Assembly: GCA_033060915.1 (NCBI GenBank)
Contig: CM065397.1
Coordinates: 19,786,001-19,850,000 of the forward strand
Reading direction: 5' to 3'
DNA length: 64,000 nucleotides
DNA from: Euryodendron excelsum
Taxonomy: Eukaryota > Streptophyta > Magnoliopsida > Ericales > Pentaphylacaceae
Below the pieces are notes generated by a model. It was not told the DNA's origin. It ran no database searches and worked only from the letters and a program-made list of their open reading frames with translations. How positions within the stretch are numbered: the first letter of the stretch is position 1; every line of letters begins with the position of its first letter. Shown here in pieces: positions 22,043 through 32,700 of the stretch. The position numbers and the translations under genes are program-made.

Positions 22043-22642
22043 TGTAAGTGGGATTTCTGGGAAGACCTGACTGATCACTTAAGCCAATGTGAGTGAGTAT
22101 CCAACCTGCTGTAAAGAGACAAAGGAGTTAGAATGGGTCGACCCTATTTGGACATATCACACTCCGACGGTCAAGTTAGTAATCTTCACCGAGAATGGAG
22201 TAAAATTCACAAGTGTATATGGCTTAGTTGGATTGATCATACTTTGCTTTCTCAAAGCTCTAGTATTTATAGTGTGACGCTTTATGTTGAGTCTACTGCG
22301 TTAATCATGACTTACTGCACAGGTCTATGCCGGCTAGAGTTGGCTGATCGGACATAATTTTTCCTGCATCGCCATACTCGAGCTTGACTGACCGGATGTG
22401 TGCGTCGTTGTTTGTGTGTAGCGCCTTCTTCTCATTGAATGCGGGTTCGTTTTTTATTAAATGCTTTGACCATCTGCATGATTATATTTGTAAGTTGGGC
22501 AGAGAGGGCCTTAGCTTGGGCTGATAGAATATCCTAGACCTGTGTTGTAACAGCTGCCTCTGAGTTGCTCCAAACCCAATTCGGGGGTGCCAATTCTTTG
22601 GGGCTCGTAAATTGGTTTGGGCTCGCATTTATTTAGCCCGCA
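22043..22642 (-). repeat. 5' LTR of the Tat-like element
   Basis: This 600 bp LTR starts TGTAAGTGGGATTTCTGG and ends TTATTTAGCCCGCA (plus-strand view). It is the complete copy. A minus-strand TATA box lies near 22264-22275 (AGTATTTATAGTG on the plus strand). Divergence from the left LTR is clearly visible by eye, roughly one base in ten, so the element is not recent. Confidence 0.9.
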
Positions 22643-22960
22643 ATTTATAATTAGTAAAATTTAAAAATATTTTAATTTAAATTAATAAATTTTTATCACA
22701 AATTTAACATTAATGGATGAGAAAAATTATTTAAATAATAATTTTAACAATTGGTAAAAAGTAGAAAATAATTTAAAATTAATTTTGTAAGTTTATAAAC
22801 ATATATAAATTATATTTAGTAATTTCTTATTTAAAAATAAATTATTTTTTTTAAAAAATACAATTTATTATTGTGTTTTTTAAAAAAACATAATTTTAAA
22901 TTATTTTGGTAATTATTTTTACTAATTTAATATTTTGAGAATAAATTTTAAAATATAAGT
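22643..22960. repeat. AT-rich tandem array (right part, displaced by the Tat-like insertion)
   Basis: It begins with the duplicated ATTTA and continues TAATTAGTAAAATTTAAAA as in the unit at 11258. It then follows the unit through ATGGATGAGAAAAATTATTT and GTAGAAAATAATTTAAAATT. It decays after about 22860. Confidence 0.8.
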
Positions 22961-23516
22961 TATTTTGATAAAAAAAAAAACCGTGTATCGATAAAGAATT
23001 GAGAGAAGGGAAGAGAGACGAAAAAAGAGGCCTCGTTTGCGTTGAAAATTGTGTCAGATTCATTTAATGTAAAGGCTGCAACCTGCAACACGAAGGGACA
23101 CATATGACCGAAGACACTCTAAGTTGCCCTTAAAAAGTGAAAGCCGGGACCATCCGGGGCAACGGAACACACCAGATGACCGGAAAATGACGAATAATGC
23201 CGGTATAGTCCGAGATTTTTGTCAAAACGAAACTTGATTCCTCTTGTTCTGTTTTTTGTAATGAGACGGCACCTATCAATCCGTACCCGCCTGTATGAAA
23301 CGATATTATTAAGTATGCTCACGAGACACGAAGCACCCTCTCTATATCTTTGCCGTTTGAGTCAATCTTATCAAACGGACCTTCCAATCTCCACTCCGGC
23401 ATTGACAGGCAATGCCGCTGCCGCCGCAGCAATAGGTACTATTTCTCTCTCTCTCTGTTTTCAGACTTCAACCTTTTCTTCTCTTCCTTTGCTTTTTTTC
23501 TCTTTTTCTTTTGTGT
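22961..23516. other. Intergenic DNA of higher GC content; no supported gene
   Basis: Positions 23020-23430 are less AT-rich than their surroundings. They include ATGCCGCTGCCGCCGCAGCAATAG followed by GTACTATTTC and a CT-rich run at 23439-23455. That could be the start of a host first exon, with a donor at 23434. No downstream exon can be joined to it, so I do not call a gene. Confidence 0.3.
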
Positions 23517-23579
23517 ATGAAACCAACACTTCCCCGTGTATGAAACCAACACTTTCCCCTGCATGAAACCAACATTTAC
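23514..23579 (+). repeat. Tandem repeat of TATGAAACCAACACTTCCCC, three copies
   Basis: Copies begin at about 23515, 23537 and 23560, each containing ATGAAACCAACA. The spacing is 22-23 bp. The unit carries no frame of interest. Confidence 0.8.
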
Positions 23580-23692
23580 CGACCTGAGGCCTCTAATTGG
23601 GTATCACTAGACTTTTTGCCTTCTTCTATTTCGCCTTTTATCCAATAAGTAAACTTTTTACTTTGGATTTAAAATGACTGGCTTCATTACCT

Positions 23693-23713
23693 TAGATATA
23701 TATATATATATAT
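23693..23713. repeat. (TA)n microsatellite
   Basis: About ten TA units lie in a non-coding region. Confidence 0.85.
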
Positions 23714-23894
23714 TATTGAGAGATTCTGATTTGTTATATGAAAAATTCATGGGATAACTTATCGTGCCTTTGTCAATTTCGCTTGGAGGGTTGCGTTGTG
23801 GTTTAAGCTTTTGGTCAATAGAAAAGATTGTTAGTGCTTTCTGGTTTAAGTGATTGTTGGTGTTTCTCTTTTTATTGAATTAAAATGGCAGACT

Positions 23895-24163
23895 GGGTCC
23901 GTTTGATAAATGTTTTTTGTTTTTTTATTTTTTTTAAAAAAATAAAAAATAGTGTTTATTTTTTGTTTTTAATTTTTTACAAAATTAAAAAAAAAAACAT
24001 TAAAATCAGTACGTTTTTCGTTTTTAAAATATTGGTATAGTACTGTTAGAATAATGGTAATCTACAAATGCTGATCACCAAACTATAAAAAATATACAAC
24101 AAAAACACACAGTAAAAGCACACAATAAAAAATAAAAACTGACAGCATTATCAAACAGATCCT
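23895..24163. mobile_element. Candidate MITE (hAT-like), about 269 bp
   Basis: The left end GGGTCCGTTTGATAA and the reverse complement of the right end, GGATCTGTTTGATAA, match at 13 of 15 bases. The interior is AT-rich with long A and T runs, and contains ACAACAAAAACACACAGTAAAAG. No matching 8-bp duplication could be found in the flanks, so the boundaries are approximate. Confidence 0.55.
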
Positions 24164-24349
24164 AACTTTTACGTGTTGCTATTAATTGTTTTCAAATGAG
24201 TTAGTATCCGAATTAGTGCTGCTTTAGTAAGTGCTTCAAGCATTATATATACGCTGTTGAAAGGAACAATGTTGCTTGAAATAAATAAAGAAACCATTAG
24301 AAGAAATATTTTAAAAAAAACTTTAACCAATTTTTATAATTTTTATATA

Positions 24350-24980
24350 TTTTTATGACATATTTATAACGTCACGGTTCGATTTTGGTTGACTCTACGA
24401 TCGAATCAGTAATTCGTAACCAGTAACCCATACCAGCCCTTGTTCGATTTGCTCAATGATTCAAGTTTTAAAACATTGAATATGATTACTTCCAGTTAAG
24501 TGGAGGAAAGAGGAACCACCCCCCTCCCCATGGGAGAAAAAAAAATTCTTGCCAGTTGTAGTGTCAAAAATTCTCACCTTCAATTATTTTTTCTTTCTCA
24601 TGTTCCTTTCTTACCACCCAGTGTTGTAGCCATTGCAGCTGCCACAGGATTACCAAACGACCAATATTTTTTTTAATAAATAATCCATAATATTACTAAT
24701 GTTTTATACATAATATAATATCAAAATTTTATGTTATATATTAAAATTTTATTCTATTCTAGCATTATTAATTTATTTTATTAAACAAAAGAATAAAAAT
24801 AAACATTTTATTCCTACTAAGCAAAGAAACAAAGAAAATGAGAATGACTATTTCATTCTCATTCAATTTTTATTCTCACTAAACAAACAAACAAGAGAAT
24901 AAAAATGATCATTCAATTCTCATTGTCATTCCATTTATATTCTTATTCATGTTCCATTCTATTCTCATCCCATTTACCAA
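24350..24980. other. Intergenic DNA with two dispersed-repeat-like blocks
   Basis: Block one (24365-24480) contains TCACGGTTCGATTTTGG and ends GATTCAAGTTTTAAAACATTG, in part the inverse of 216-260. Block two (about 24650-24985) is AT-rich with many TTCATTCTCATT phrases and ends TTTACCAAACATAGCC, a typical MITE terminus. The matching left end was not found. No coding region is seen. Confidence 0.35.
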
Positions 24981-25470
24981 ACATAGCCTAAAAATATCGA
25001 TTACATTAAGAGAGCTGTAGGAGGAATGGTGAACAAGTAAGGAAACAAGTTAATTAGGAAAACGATAGAATTGAGAAACTATACTAATATAGTTTAACAC
25101 AATCTATAAAAATTTTCAAGCAATCATTAAATTAATAAAATTTCCTTTGATGAAATCACACAATCAAATTCATTTATATAGGTAGACGTAAAAACATTAC
25201 AATCAACCATAAGCTACGGAGATAAAAATAAATAATAAAAGAAAATCCGAAGTATGACAGAAGGGAAAGAATTTAATTTATGAACATGAGGAATTGTAAG
25301 CTCATAAAAGAAGACTAGATAATCATCAATTGGTTGACCTTTACGTGACTCTACGCATAGAAGTTCATCAAAACTCAGAAATTGGACTTTCAGAATAGGT
25401 GGACTCCTAGAACTATTAGGAGAAGGATACCTGAAATCAAAATACATAATTATTTATTGATACATACACA
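24981..25470. other. Upstream region of the F-box gene, no supported coding sequence
   Basis: AT-rich sequence. A minus-strand frame at 25214-25447 has a plausible splice acceptor (TTTCAG) but no recognisable domain. Confidence 0.35.
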
Positions 25471-25486
25471 TTTTATATATATATAC
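25470..25486 (+). promoter_or_regulatory. TATA box of the F-box gene (predicted)
   Basis: CATTTTATATATATATAC lies about 140 bp upstream of the ATG at 25624. This allows a 5' leader of roughly 100 bp, which is purine-rich just before the start codon. The sequence is also a short TA repeat, so the call is tentative. Confidence 0.45.
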
Positions 25487-25623
25487 TTATTTGATCAAAG
25501 ATAACTACTACCAGAGTTTGAAGCGTTGATAAAAATCGCAAGAGCGTCTTTTACTCGAGCAGAATTGAAAAAAGAAAAAGAAAGAAATAAAGAAAAAAAA
25601 GCTCAGCACTGAGAAGAAGAAGA

Positions 25624-26808
25624 ATGGCCTCCAGCAGCAGCACTGTATCAATCCATAAAGAGCCACAAAAAGCAACCACACAATCCGCTTCTGCTACTGT
25701 GATTGGGTGGAACGAAGACCTGTTGACGGAGATCTTAATTCATCTCCCAGCAAAACCTCTTTTCAGGTTCAAAAAAGTATCCAAACAATGGCTCTCCCTC
25801 ATTTCAGACCACAGGTTCTGTCTCCTCTGGAAACACAAACATCTCTCCTCTCCCTCAGGCATCTTTTTGCGCAGATATGGAGGCGATGTCAGCAGAAAAT
25901 ACGAGTATGTTCGTCTTGATGTTCCTTTTGATTCTGAGTCTCCCACGTTCGTAAGCCTTCCATCCGATATTAATGAAATTAAACAATCATGTAATGGCTT
26001 ATTCTTGTGTTCTTCTTCCTCGGTTCACCATTGTTATTGCATATACAATCCCACTACCGGACAATTGGCTGCCCTTCCTAGACAAAATCTGGCCGACAAA
26101 AACTTAATTGCCATGAATTTGGCTTTTGATCCTTCAAGATCACCTAACTACAAAATTGTTGCTGTTTATCACAATGGTCGTCTGGATAGTGATCTGCTAC
26201 AAATTGAAATTGAAATATATTCATCCGAGACCAGCTCCTGGAAACTCACAACGGAAATTCCTTTTAGAGGTTTGACATTACAGGAGGTAGAGTTCCGGTT
26301 TGGTGTCTTCCACAATGGTGCAATTCATTGGCCCAGTGCAAGTTCGAAGACTTCATTATATTTTGATGTTGATAATGAGTGTTGTCGATCTATGCCTATG
26401 CCTCCGATTCAAGGTCGTTGGCCATGGAAGACCTTAAGATATTTTGGAGAATCTAGAGGCCATCTGCATCTGGTTGAATTCTATGACCTTTACCAATCCC
26501 AATGCAAATTCGATGTGCTTGAGATGGAAAGAGACTATTCTGACTGGTTTGTGAAGTACCACGTCGACCTCTCTGTGCCTCTTCCTATAAAGAGATTCTC
26601 TATTATTAGTCTTGTCCGTGGAAGTATTGAAGACGACTCGTACTTGGTGCTGTACGTACCTGGTAAGGGCGCCATATCTTACCACTTTGAGAATAAGAGC
26701 TTGAAGAAACTGAGTGATTTGTCAGTTATTTGCTGGGATGTGCAGCCTCTGGAATTAAACAAGTGGGTAACTTTTCATCAATTCATTGAGAACCCTTCTC
26801 AGTTTTGA
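25624..26808 (+). CDS. F-box protein with FBA-type C-terminal domain (At5g07610-like)
   Basis: This intact single-exon gene encodes 394 residues. A Ser/Thr/Ala-rich N-terminus (1-27) precedes the F-box at about 27-70. The F-box contains DLLTEILIHLPAKPLFRFK and VSKQWLSLISD, where family members bind SKP1 in SCF ubiquitin ligases. The F-box-associated domain follows: SCNGLFLC at 122-129, YNPTTGQLAALP at 141-152, FDPSRSPNYKIVAV at 168-181, EIYSSETSSWK at 197-207 and FHNGAIHWP at 229-237, all hallmark motifs of the plant FBA family. Length and lack of introns fit that family. The start is supported by AGAAGAAGAATGGCC and by the F-box following at the usual distance. Its substrate is unknown. It is the only gene in the window with an undamaged frame. 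Two rearranged fragments of its middle section lie at 27931-28075. Confidence 0.93.
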   Translation: MASSSSTVSIHKEPQKATTQSASATVIGWNEDLLTEILIHLPAKPLFRFKKVSKQWLSLISDHRFCLLWKHKHLSSPSGIFLRRYGGDVSRKYEYVRLDVPFDSESPTFVSLPSDINEIKQSCNGLFLCSSSSVHHCYCIYNPTTGQLAALPRQNLADKNLIAMNLAFDPSRSPNYKIVAVYHNGRLDSDLLQIEIEIYSSETSSWKLTTEIPFRGLTLQEVEFRFGVFHNGAIHWPSASSKTSLYFDVDNECCRSMPMPPIQGRWPWKTLRYFGESRGHLHLVEFYDLYQSQCKFDVLEMERDYSDWFVKYHVDLSVPLPIKRFSIISLVRGSIEDDSYLVLYVPGKGAISYHFENKSLKKLSDLSVICWDVQPLELNKWVTFHQFIENPSQF

Positions 26809-27224
26809 AGCTACCTACCTTCTTATTGAGAAATTGATTGGGATTTTAGCCTATACGTGGCAAGATTTCTCTTATGGCATTAGAAAAGCATATTTCTTCT
26901 TCACTTTTTTGTCTCCTATTTATGCTTTTTATAATCATCTCTTTTGCTTGAATAGTTTGGTCTGTTAATGACCAAATCAATTGCAATTTGTTCTCACCGT
27001 AGGTGCAATGCATTCAAAATTTCAACAATACTTTGTACAAAAGAATTTCATGGATTACGATTGTAATCTTTAAAAAAACGTTATTAAACTTAGCATTTCG
27101 ACCTTTCACGATCATAGTTATAATCATATTTTGGTCCTTCACAAGATTTCAGGGATCATAGTTGTATATCTTTCCTCAAAATTTTTTTATAAACTTCTTG
27201 CAGAACATGTAACCATGCTAAGAA

Positions 27225-27227
<3 letters not shown>
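26809..27227 (+). other. 3' flank / probable 3' untranslated region of the F-box gene
   Basis: This AT-rich sequence directly follows the stop codon. The phrase GATCATAGTT recurs at about 27111 and 27165 with ATTTTGGTCCTTCAC between. No clear polyadenylation signal can be picked out with confidence. Confidence 0.35.
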
Positions 27228-27277
<50 letters not shown>

Positions 27278-27302
27278 CAAGAATGACATATATATATATA
27301 TA
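27228..27302. repeat. A48 homopolymer followed by a short (TA)n
   Basis: Forty-eight consecutive A occupy 27228-27275. After CCCAAGAATGACA a TATATATATATATA run follows. An A tract this long can mark a retroposed 3' end, but no matching target duplication was found around the F-box gene. Confidence 0.9.
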
Positions 27303-27930
27303 CAAAGTTCATTGTCACTAGTACATGGATGTAACCTTACACAGTAATACAATTAGACTTCTATTTATAGCTTAATTTGCATAGTAAATTGCTGTTTGCT
27401 TTTATGGCTAGCCCTTTTCATAAGAGTGCGACAGGCATTGATCCTTTATGGCAATCTAAGTATCAGTTTTTGGTAATCCTTAATAATTTGCATATAGAGT
27501 AATCTTAAGGATGATATATCAGAATACCATAACAGTGGCAGCAGTTCATTGGAGATTTGAAGAGGAAGACTAGTAAGTTTGTTGGACTATAAGAGAGCTT
27601 GATTGAAACAGAAGATGTCCCGAAACCAAAGTCCCCCATGGACTTACGGAAGGTTGAAGTTTCCTATTTTAACCAAGGAATAGAATAGATCTGCATTGAT
27701 GATCACCCGACCACCAAATGTTAGTCAAAAAGAGCAGAAAACTTGGAAAAAATATACTTGAGAGATTGGTAGACTGACGTATTATAATGCATTAGGGTAG
27801 AGGAAAGAATAGATTGTATTAAGGTAGCCCTCCCAGCCCTATTCAATACGGAATGCTTGGGACCCTGACATTTAGTTCTGATTTTGTCAAGTCAGAATAG
27901 AAAAAGCTGCTTCTTGCATTGAACAGTATC
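27303..27930. other. Intergenic DNA, no supported gene
   Basis: I read both strands and found no convincing frame, RNA gene or repeat. Confidence 0.4.
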
Positions 27931-27994
27931 AAGGTCGTCTGGATTGAATTGAAATATATTCATCCGAGACCAGCTCCTGGAAACTCACAACGGA
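27931..27994 (+). pseudogene. Duplicated fragment 1 of the F-box gene
   Basis: The sequence matches the F-box gene at 26174-26189 joined directly to about 26206-26255, so 16 bp are missing between GTCGTCTGGAT and TGAAATTGAAATAT. The second part (GAAATATATTCATCCGAGAC onward) is nearly identical to the gene. Orientation is the same as the gene. Confidence 0.85.
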
Positions 27995-28040
27995 TCATCC
28001 AGCGGGTGCTATCACACAATATGTCTCTTACCTTGTTAAC

Positions 28041-28075
28041 AAATTGTTGCTGTTTATCACAATGGTCGTCTGGAT
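28041..28075 (+). pseudogene. Duplicated fragment 2 of the F-box gene
   Basis: The 34-35 bp AAATTGTTGCTGTTTATCAC...GTCTGGAT are identical to 26153-26187. In the gene this segment precedes and overlaps the one copied in fragment 1. Here it lies 47 bp after fragment 1, so the order is reversed. Confidence 0.85.
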
Positions 28076-28180
28076 ATTGGTCATTTGTTTTTTGGCTGAT
28101 GATAGCTTTTTATTTTCGACTTTCAATAGCAGGTGATTTGGTCATTTGGTCAGATAGGAAGATGCTTAAGTGTTCTTAGT

Positions 28181-28197
28181 AAAAAAAAAAAAAAAAA
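28181..28197. repeat. A17 tract
   Basis: A run of A follows TGTTCTTAGT, about 105 bp after fragment 2 of the F-box duplication. It may be the 3' tail of a small retroposed segment (inference). Confidence 0.7.
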
Positions 28198-29767
28198 GCC
28201 ACTTTACTTAAAATGTCATTTCAGGGGCAGCCCATTAGGATCCTTGAATTGCTATAACAGCTAAATTAGAACTTACAAGAACAAAAATAATTAGAAAGTG
28301 TTTTCCCATCCAGATATTAAGGGTGAAAATAGTAAGCATGTTGATTCGATTTATATGTATTGAACAGCCAGAATGTGTACATGAATAAGTAATTCTAGAA
28401 CTTAGAGAATGCCGCAATTAGAAAGTCGATCAATTTGCTTGGCAGGTAAAAGCCATGAGCAAACACCAGAAGCAATCAATCGCCTCTTCAAATGGGTCAA
28501 CACCTACACTTAGGATAACTTGATTTTCCAACTGTTTAAAGTTCTAAACTTGGTCCAGAACTTGTATTACTTCGATATGAGTTCCATATAGAGCACTTAG
28601 CCTTTAGAATCAACTTCACAATTTAACCTTTGGCTATTACATAGTCCTCTTTTCCTCTATTATAATTATTTCTTTTACAACTTTTATATCATGCTCTCGG
28701 GTCATGGGATCCGAGGCATGACAGTATGACTCTAATCATCTCCCGACCTAAGATTGCATTTCACAGATATTGTCATGGATTCCAACAAATGGTCCTCAAC
28801 ATATCCACTAACTTGCCCTTAGAAGCACGGTTCTTCTCCTCACATGTATAGGATAGGCGTAGTAGTATACTCGGTAAGCCCGAAGTCAACTTCTCCACGA
28901 AGATCGAAGCCAATATAGAGTATAGGTAATGCAAACACTAACTTCTCTCGATATTGATTACTACCAACGAATTATGTCTATCAAAGGGGAAATGAAAATT
29001 GATTGAAAGAAAGGATTGATTTGGCTAAACTAAAGCAATTTTAAGAACAATTGAACTAGTTAAAAGAAAAGTATTGGATTCAATTAATCTAATCATCCAA
29101 TTGGCCCAAGGTTTCCAAAGAAGTTTTCGAACTCAAACCAAAGACCTTAATCAAGAGTATTTGATTCTAAGAATTTAATATTTCACAAAAAGAATTTAAT
29201 AGCAATTGAAGTTAGAATCATAACTAATTCAAGAGTCTTAGACTAATACCATCGATTTGAGCAATAACAATGCCAATCTAAGGATCGTGCATTGAAATTA
29301 CTGAACATAATCAATAATCTAAGTATTCTTAGAGATCTAGTCTTCAATTGCTAAGAATTAGGAGTTTAAGAAGATGAAACAATGAAGTTATGATTTACCT
29401 CCACAAAAAACCTTGAAACCCTTAGATGATCTTTACAATTAAACCCAATATAGAGATTGATTACTCATTTCCATATTGAAATTGACAATTTAATTGAAAA
29501 ACAAATTTCAAAGCTAAACTAAGAATTACATTGAATTCTAAGAGTTTCTCTCTCTACAATGCTCTCAAACTCTCTCTAAAACTATCTATAAGTTCATACT
29601 AAAAAGCTAGATCCCAAAATAAAGTGCAAAATTGATGTTGAAGTGTAAGAAAAAACACAGCTACAATAGGCCATTTGAATGCCCTTCAGACTCTTTCAAA
29701 CGGGCAAATAAAGTCTCTATAATTTCAAATGATGTTGCAGACTGATTCAAACGGGCTCATTCTTGTG
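28198..29767. other. Non-coding DNA, probably old retrotransposon remnant in its right half
   Basis: Positions 28198-28680 hold nothing recognisable. From about 28700 the style changes to AT-rich text with phrases such as CTTTCAAACGGGC and TTTGAATGCCC at 29660-29760. These continue across the next insertion at 33449-33560 (CATTCAAACGCCC, TTCGAACGC). This suggests one older LTR that was split by copy A2. Its ends were not found. Confidence 0.4.
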
Positions 29768-32700
29768 TGTAAGCACCTCATTTTCACCTGCTTGGCGATC
29801 TCCGATCCGACCTGGCTCATTTTCGAACATCACATGCAAATTCAGACTCACACTTGTCCTCCAAATTCCAATCCAGTCTATCGATCACTTTCTGGGCCCA
29901 CTTGAAGACAAATGACCATTTTGCCCCTAGGCATCCAGTTGCCTTCGGGAACAATACCAGTTTTGGGTATCAAACCGGTTACCTTCCGAGGATACTTCCA
30001 ATAGTATTCCCTACCTTCTAGCACCTTTTTGGACCATTCTGAGTTTATTTCGGTAAAGCCGGTGCAAAATGATCATTTTGCCCCTAGTGGGCCGATCGTC
30101 TTTTCTAACCACACTGGCTCTAAGTATTGAATCGACAATTTCTTGGAACACTCTCAATAGTGTTTCCAATCGTCTAGCCTTCTCGCGAGTCACTCTGGGT
30201 CCATTCCGATGTTTTTCTAGTTCAAATGACCGTTTTGCTTCTAGTAGGCCAGCCAACCTTTTCAACTATTCTAGCTTTGTTTCTCAGGCTAGTTACCTTT
30301 GGGACACTCTCTCGAGGGTTCTCATCTATTCCTGGCCGAGTCTAGTTACTCAAAATCTTCTGGATCATTCCCAGACTTTTTAGAGTCACTCTTAGTAGTG
30401 CTAAGCCAAAAATTGCATGCTAGTCACTAGGATAGGCGCTCAAATTTTTTGTCTTACATTCCAAGAGTCAAAGATCTATTTCTTACCGACTTAAAAAAAT
30501 TTCTAAAAGGCTGGCGCCACTGCAACAGGCACCAGAGCCAACTTTGACTACCTATAAATACAAATCATCCCCTTGCATAAAAAGTGTCCTCAAATTTAGT
30601 CCAGAAACTCTGTCTCTCTGAAAACAGAGCTCAAAATCTCTCCAAACCCTAATTCTCTTAAGCCTCTTCAAGCCCTAGCCTCCATACACTCAAACTCTAA
30701 CTCTATACACCCTATATACTCAAACACAAGTCTCAAAATATCTATTGAAGATCAAGTACTGCATTTTCAAAGCTCTCAAAGTTCAAGTCAAGTGAAGCAA
30801 ACCAAGTAATCAAAGCAAGAAGAATACGAGGTTGGTTTTCTATTTACTTTTATGTAATCCCTTGCTCTCTCTCTCCCTCCTAACCCACTTGGATTTTCTT
30901 CTACTTTAATCCCCATATTCTATCTCTTCTTCTTGCATACTTGAAACAAGGAACTCCCTGATTCATGTCTAGGAAGGACTGTTGAAGGTCATCGTGCTAG
31001 GGGCTTTCTTCTTGTTCAACCTTTGATGGTGTGGGTTTGGACCCCTTGATTATGTGGTGAAGTCTAGCCTTGCATATTCACAACCCTATTATATTATAGT
31101 TGTCATGTTCATGCATTGCATTCAAATTGTTTTTAAACTTGCATCAAAGTCCTGTTTCAAAACTTGCATTCAAAATCTCTTTCTTTCAAACTTGTTTTTT
31201 AAAATCATAATCCTAGAATGATTGTAACCATTCCATGGTTAGGGTTGTTTTAAGAAAGTGTTGCATTCAATGTGATCATTATGATCCATATTTCAAAACC
31301 CTATTTGTTTTGAAAATCATAACCCTATAATGGTTCTAATCTTTTCATGATTAGAATCATTTTATGAAAGTGAGATATTCATGAGACTTGCAAAAGTCCA
31401 TATTCAAATCTATTTCTAAATAGTTTTTGCAAATCTACTTTCCAAAAACTCTTTGTTTTAGAGTTCAAGTCAATCCCTAAAATCCATGGTTAGGAAACCC
31501 TAGTTCCTTTCTTAAAATTATGACTTCCTATTTTTTCTCAAATTATAGATTTCCAAATCTAAGATTTCAAAACTCAACGTTTCCAATTTCATGTTAAATC
31601 AAATCTTCTAATTTAGGAAACCAAATCAAATCATTCAATTTTGAAAACAAAATCAAATCATCTATTTTTTAAAATGAAATCCATTCTTCTACTTTAGGAA
31701 ATATGAGTCAAATCTTTCTTAATTTCAAACTTTTCCAAATCCCGACTTTCTAAAATTCAAGCTATCAAATATTTCCTAATTTTAGTCTTTCCTAATTCTA
31801 TTCTTTCTCAATTTCAATCTTTCTTAAATTCAATTTTTCAAACATTTCCTAATTTCAAACCTTTTCAAATCTCAACTTTCTAAATTTCAACTTATCAAAT
31901 CTTTCCAAATTCCAAAACTTTCCTAATTTCAAGTTTTCAAATCTTGTTTCTAAATTTCAAATCTTTCTAAGTTCAAACCTTTTTTTAAATGGAATTTTAC
32001 AAATTCAAATCTTTCCAAAATTAATACTTTACTAAAATGAAAACTTTCCTAAAATGAAACGTTTTTAATTTGGCACTTTCCTAAAATAGAATTTTTCTAT
32101 TTTGAAACTTTCTTAATTTAAAGCTTTTTAAAATTCAATCTTTCATAAACTCTAACTTTCTAAATTCTTTCAAATCAAATAATCAAGTCAAATCTTTACA
32201 AGTCTTTTCAAGTCAAGTGTTTCTAAATCAAATCAAACCATTTTCAAAACTTTCTTAAATTCTAAGTTTTTTAAAATTAAACCTCTCAAGTTCAAATCAA
32301 AATTTTCAATTCAATTGCATGCTTCAATCCTAGGTTACCTAAGTCTTAAGATGTCAAAACCCTAGTTTAACCCTAAAGTTAGGAAGCTTCAACCCCTTTC
32401 TAAAACTCTTTTCTAAACCAAGATGGTTTTCAAACTTCAATCTAAGTCAAGATATTTTCAAAGATCGACTCAATCTTTTCAAATCAAGTCCAAGTTCTCC
32501 CAAAGTTTAATCTTTCCAAAACAAGTCCAAGATCTACTACTCAAGTTCAATTTCAAATCAAAATCAATACAAGTTCGATTTCAAATTAAAGTTCAATTTC
32601 AAATCTTCCAATCAAAGTTTAAATCAATCATTTTCAAGTCAAACTTCTCAAAGGCCTCAAAATGTCTTTTCAAATCAAACAAGATCTCAAAGTGTTTATT

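Larger units (their letters stand above)
11600..22642 (-). mobile_element. Ty3/gypsy (Tat-like) LTR retrotransposon, internally deleted, with nested insertions
   Basis: The element is bounded by TG at 11600 and CA at 22642. It is flanked by a perfect 5-bp duplication ATTTA (11595-11599 and 22643-22647), and the AT-rich array continues across the junction. Coding runs on the minus strand: gag (20608-22042), then gag zinc knuckle and protease (13370-14204), then a short RNase H remnant near 13 kb. Reverse transcriptase and integrase are not found, so most of pol is deleted. A 6.4 kb solo LTR (14210-20602) interrupts gag. Length without that insertion and its extra duplication is about 4.65 kb. 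The assignment to the Tat clade rests on the gag and protease motifs and the primer-binding-like sequence next to the right LTR. Confidence 0.9.

Noticed and set aside
22961..23516. First exon of a host gene at 23280-23434
   Set aside because: The ATG leads to only seven codons before a possible donor, and no downstream exon could be recognised.
25214..25447. 77-codon minus-strand frame with a plausible splice acceptor
   Set aside because: No recognisable domain and no joinable exon. It lies in the promoter region of the F-box gene on the opposite strand.
27228..27275. Poly(A) tract as proof that the F-box gene is a retrocopy
   Set aside because: No target duplication was found, and single-exon structure is normal for this family. 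Kept only as a low-interest finding.
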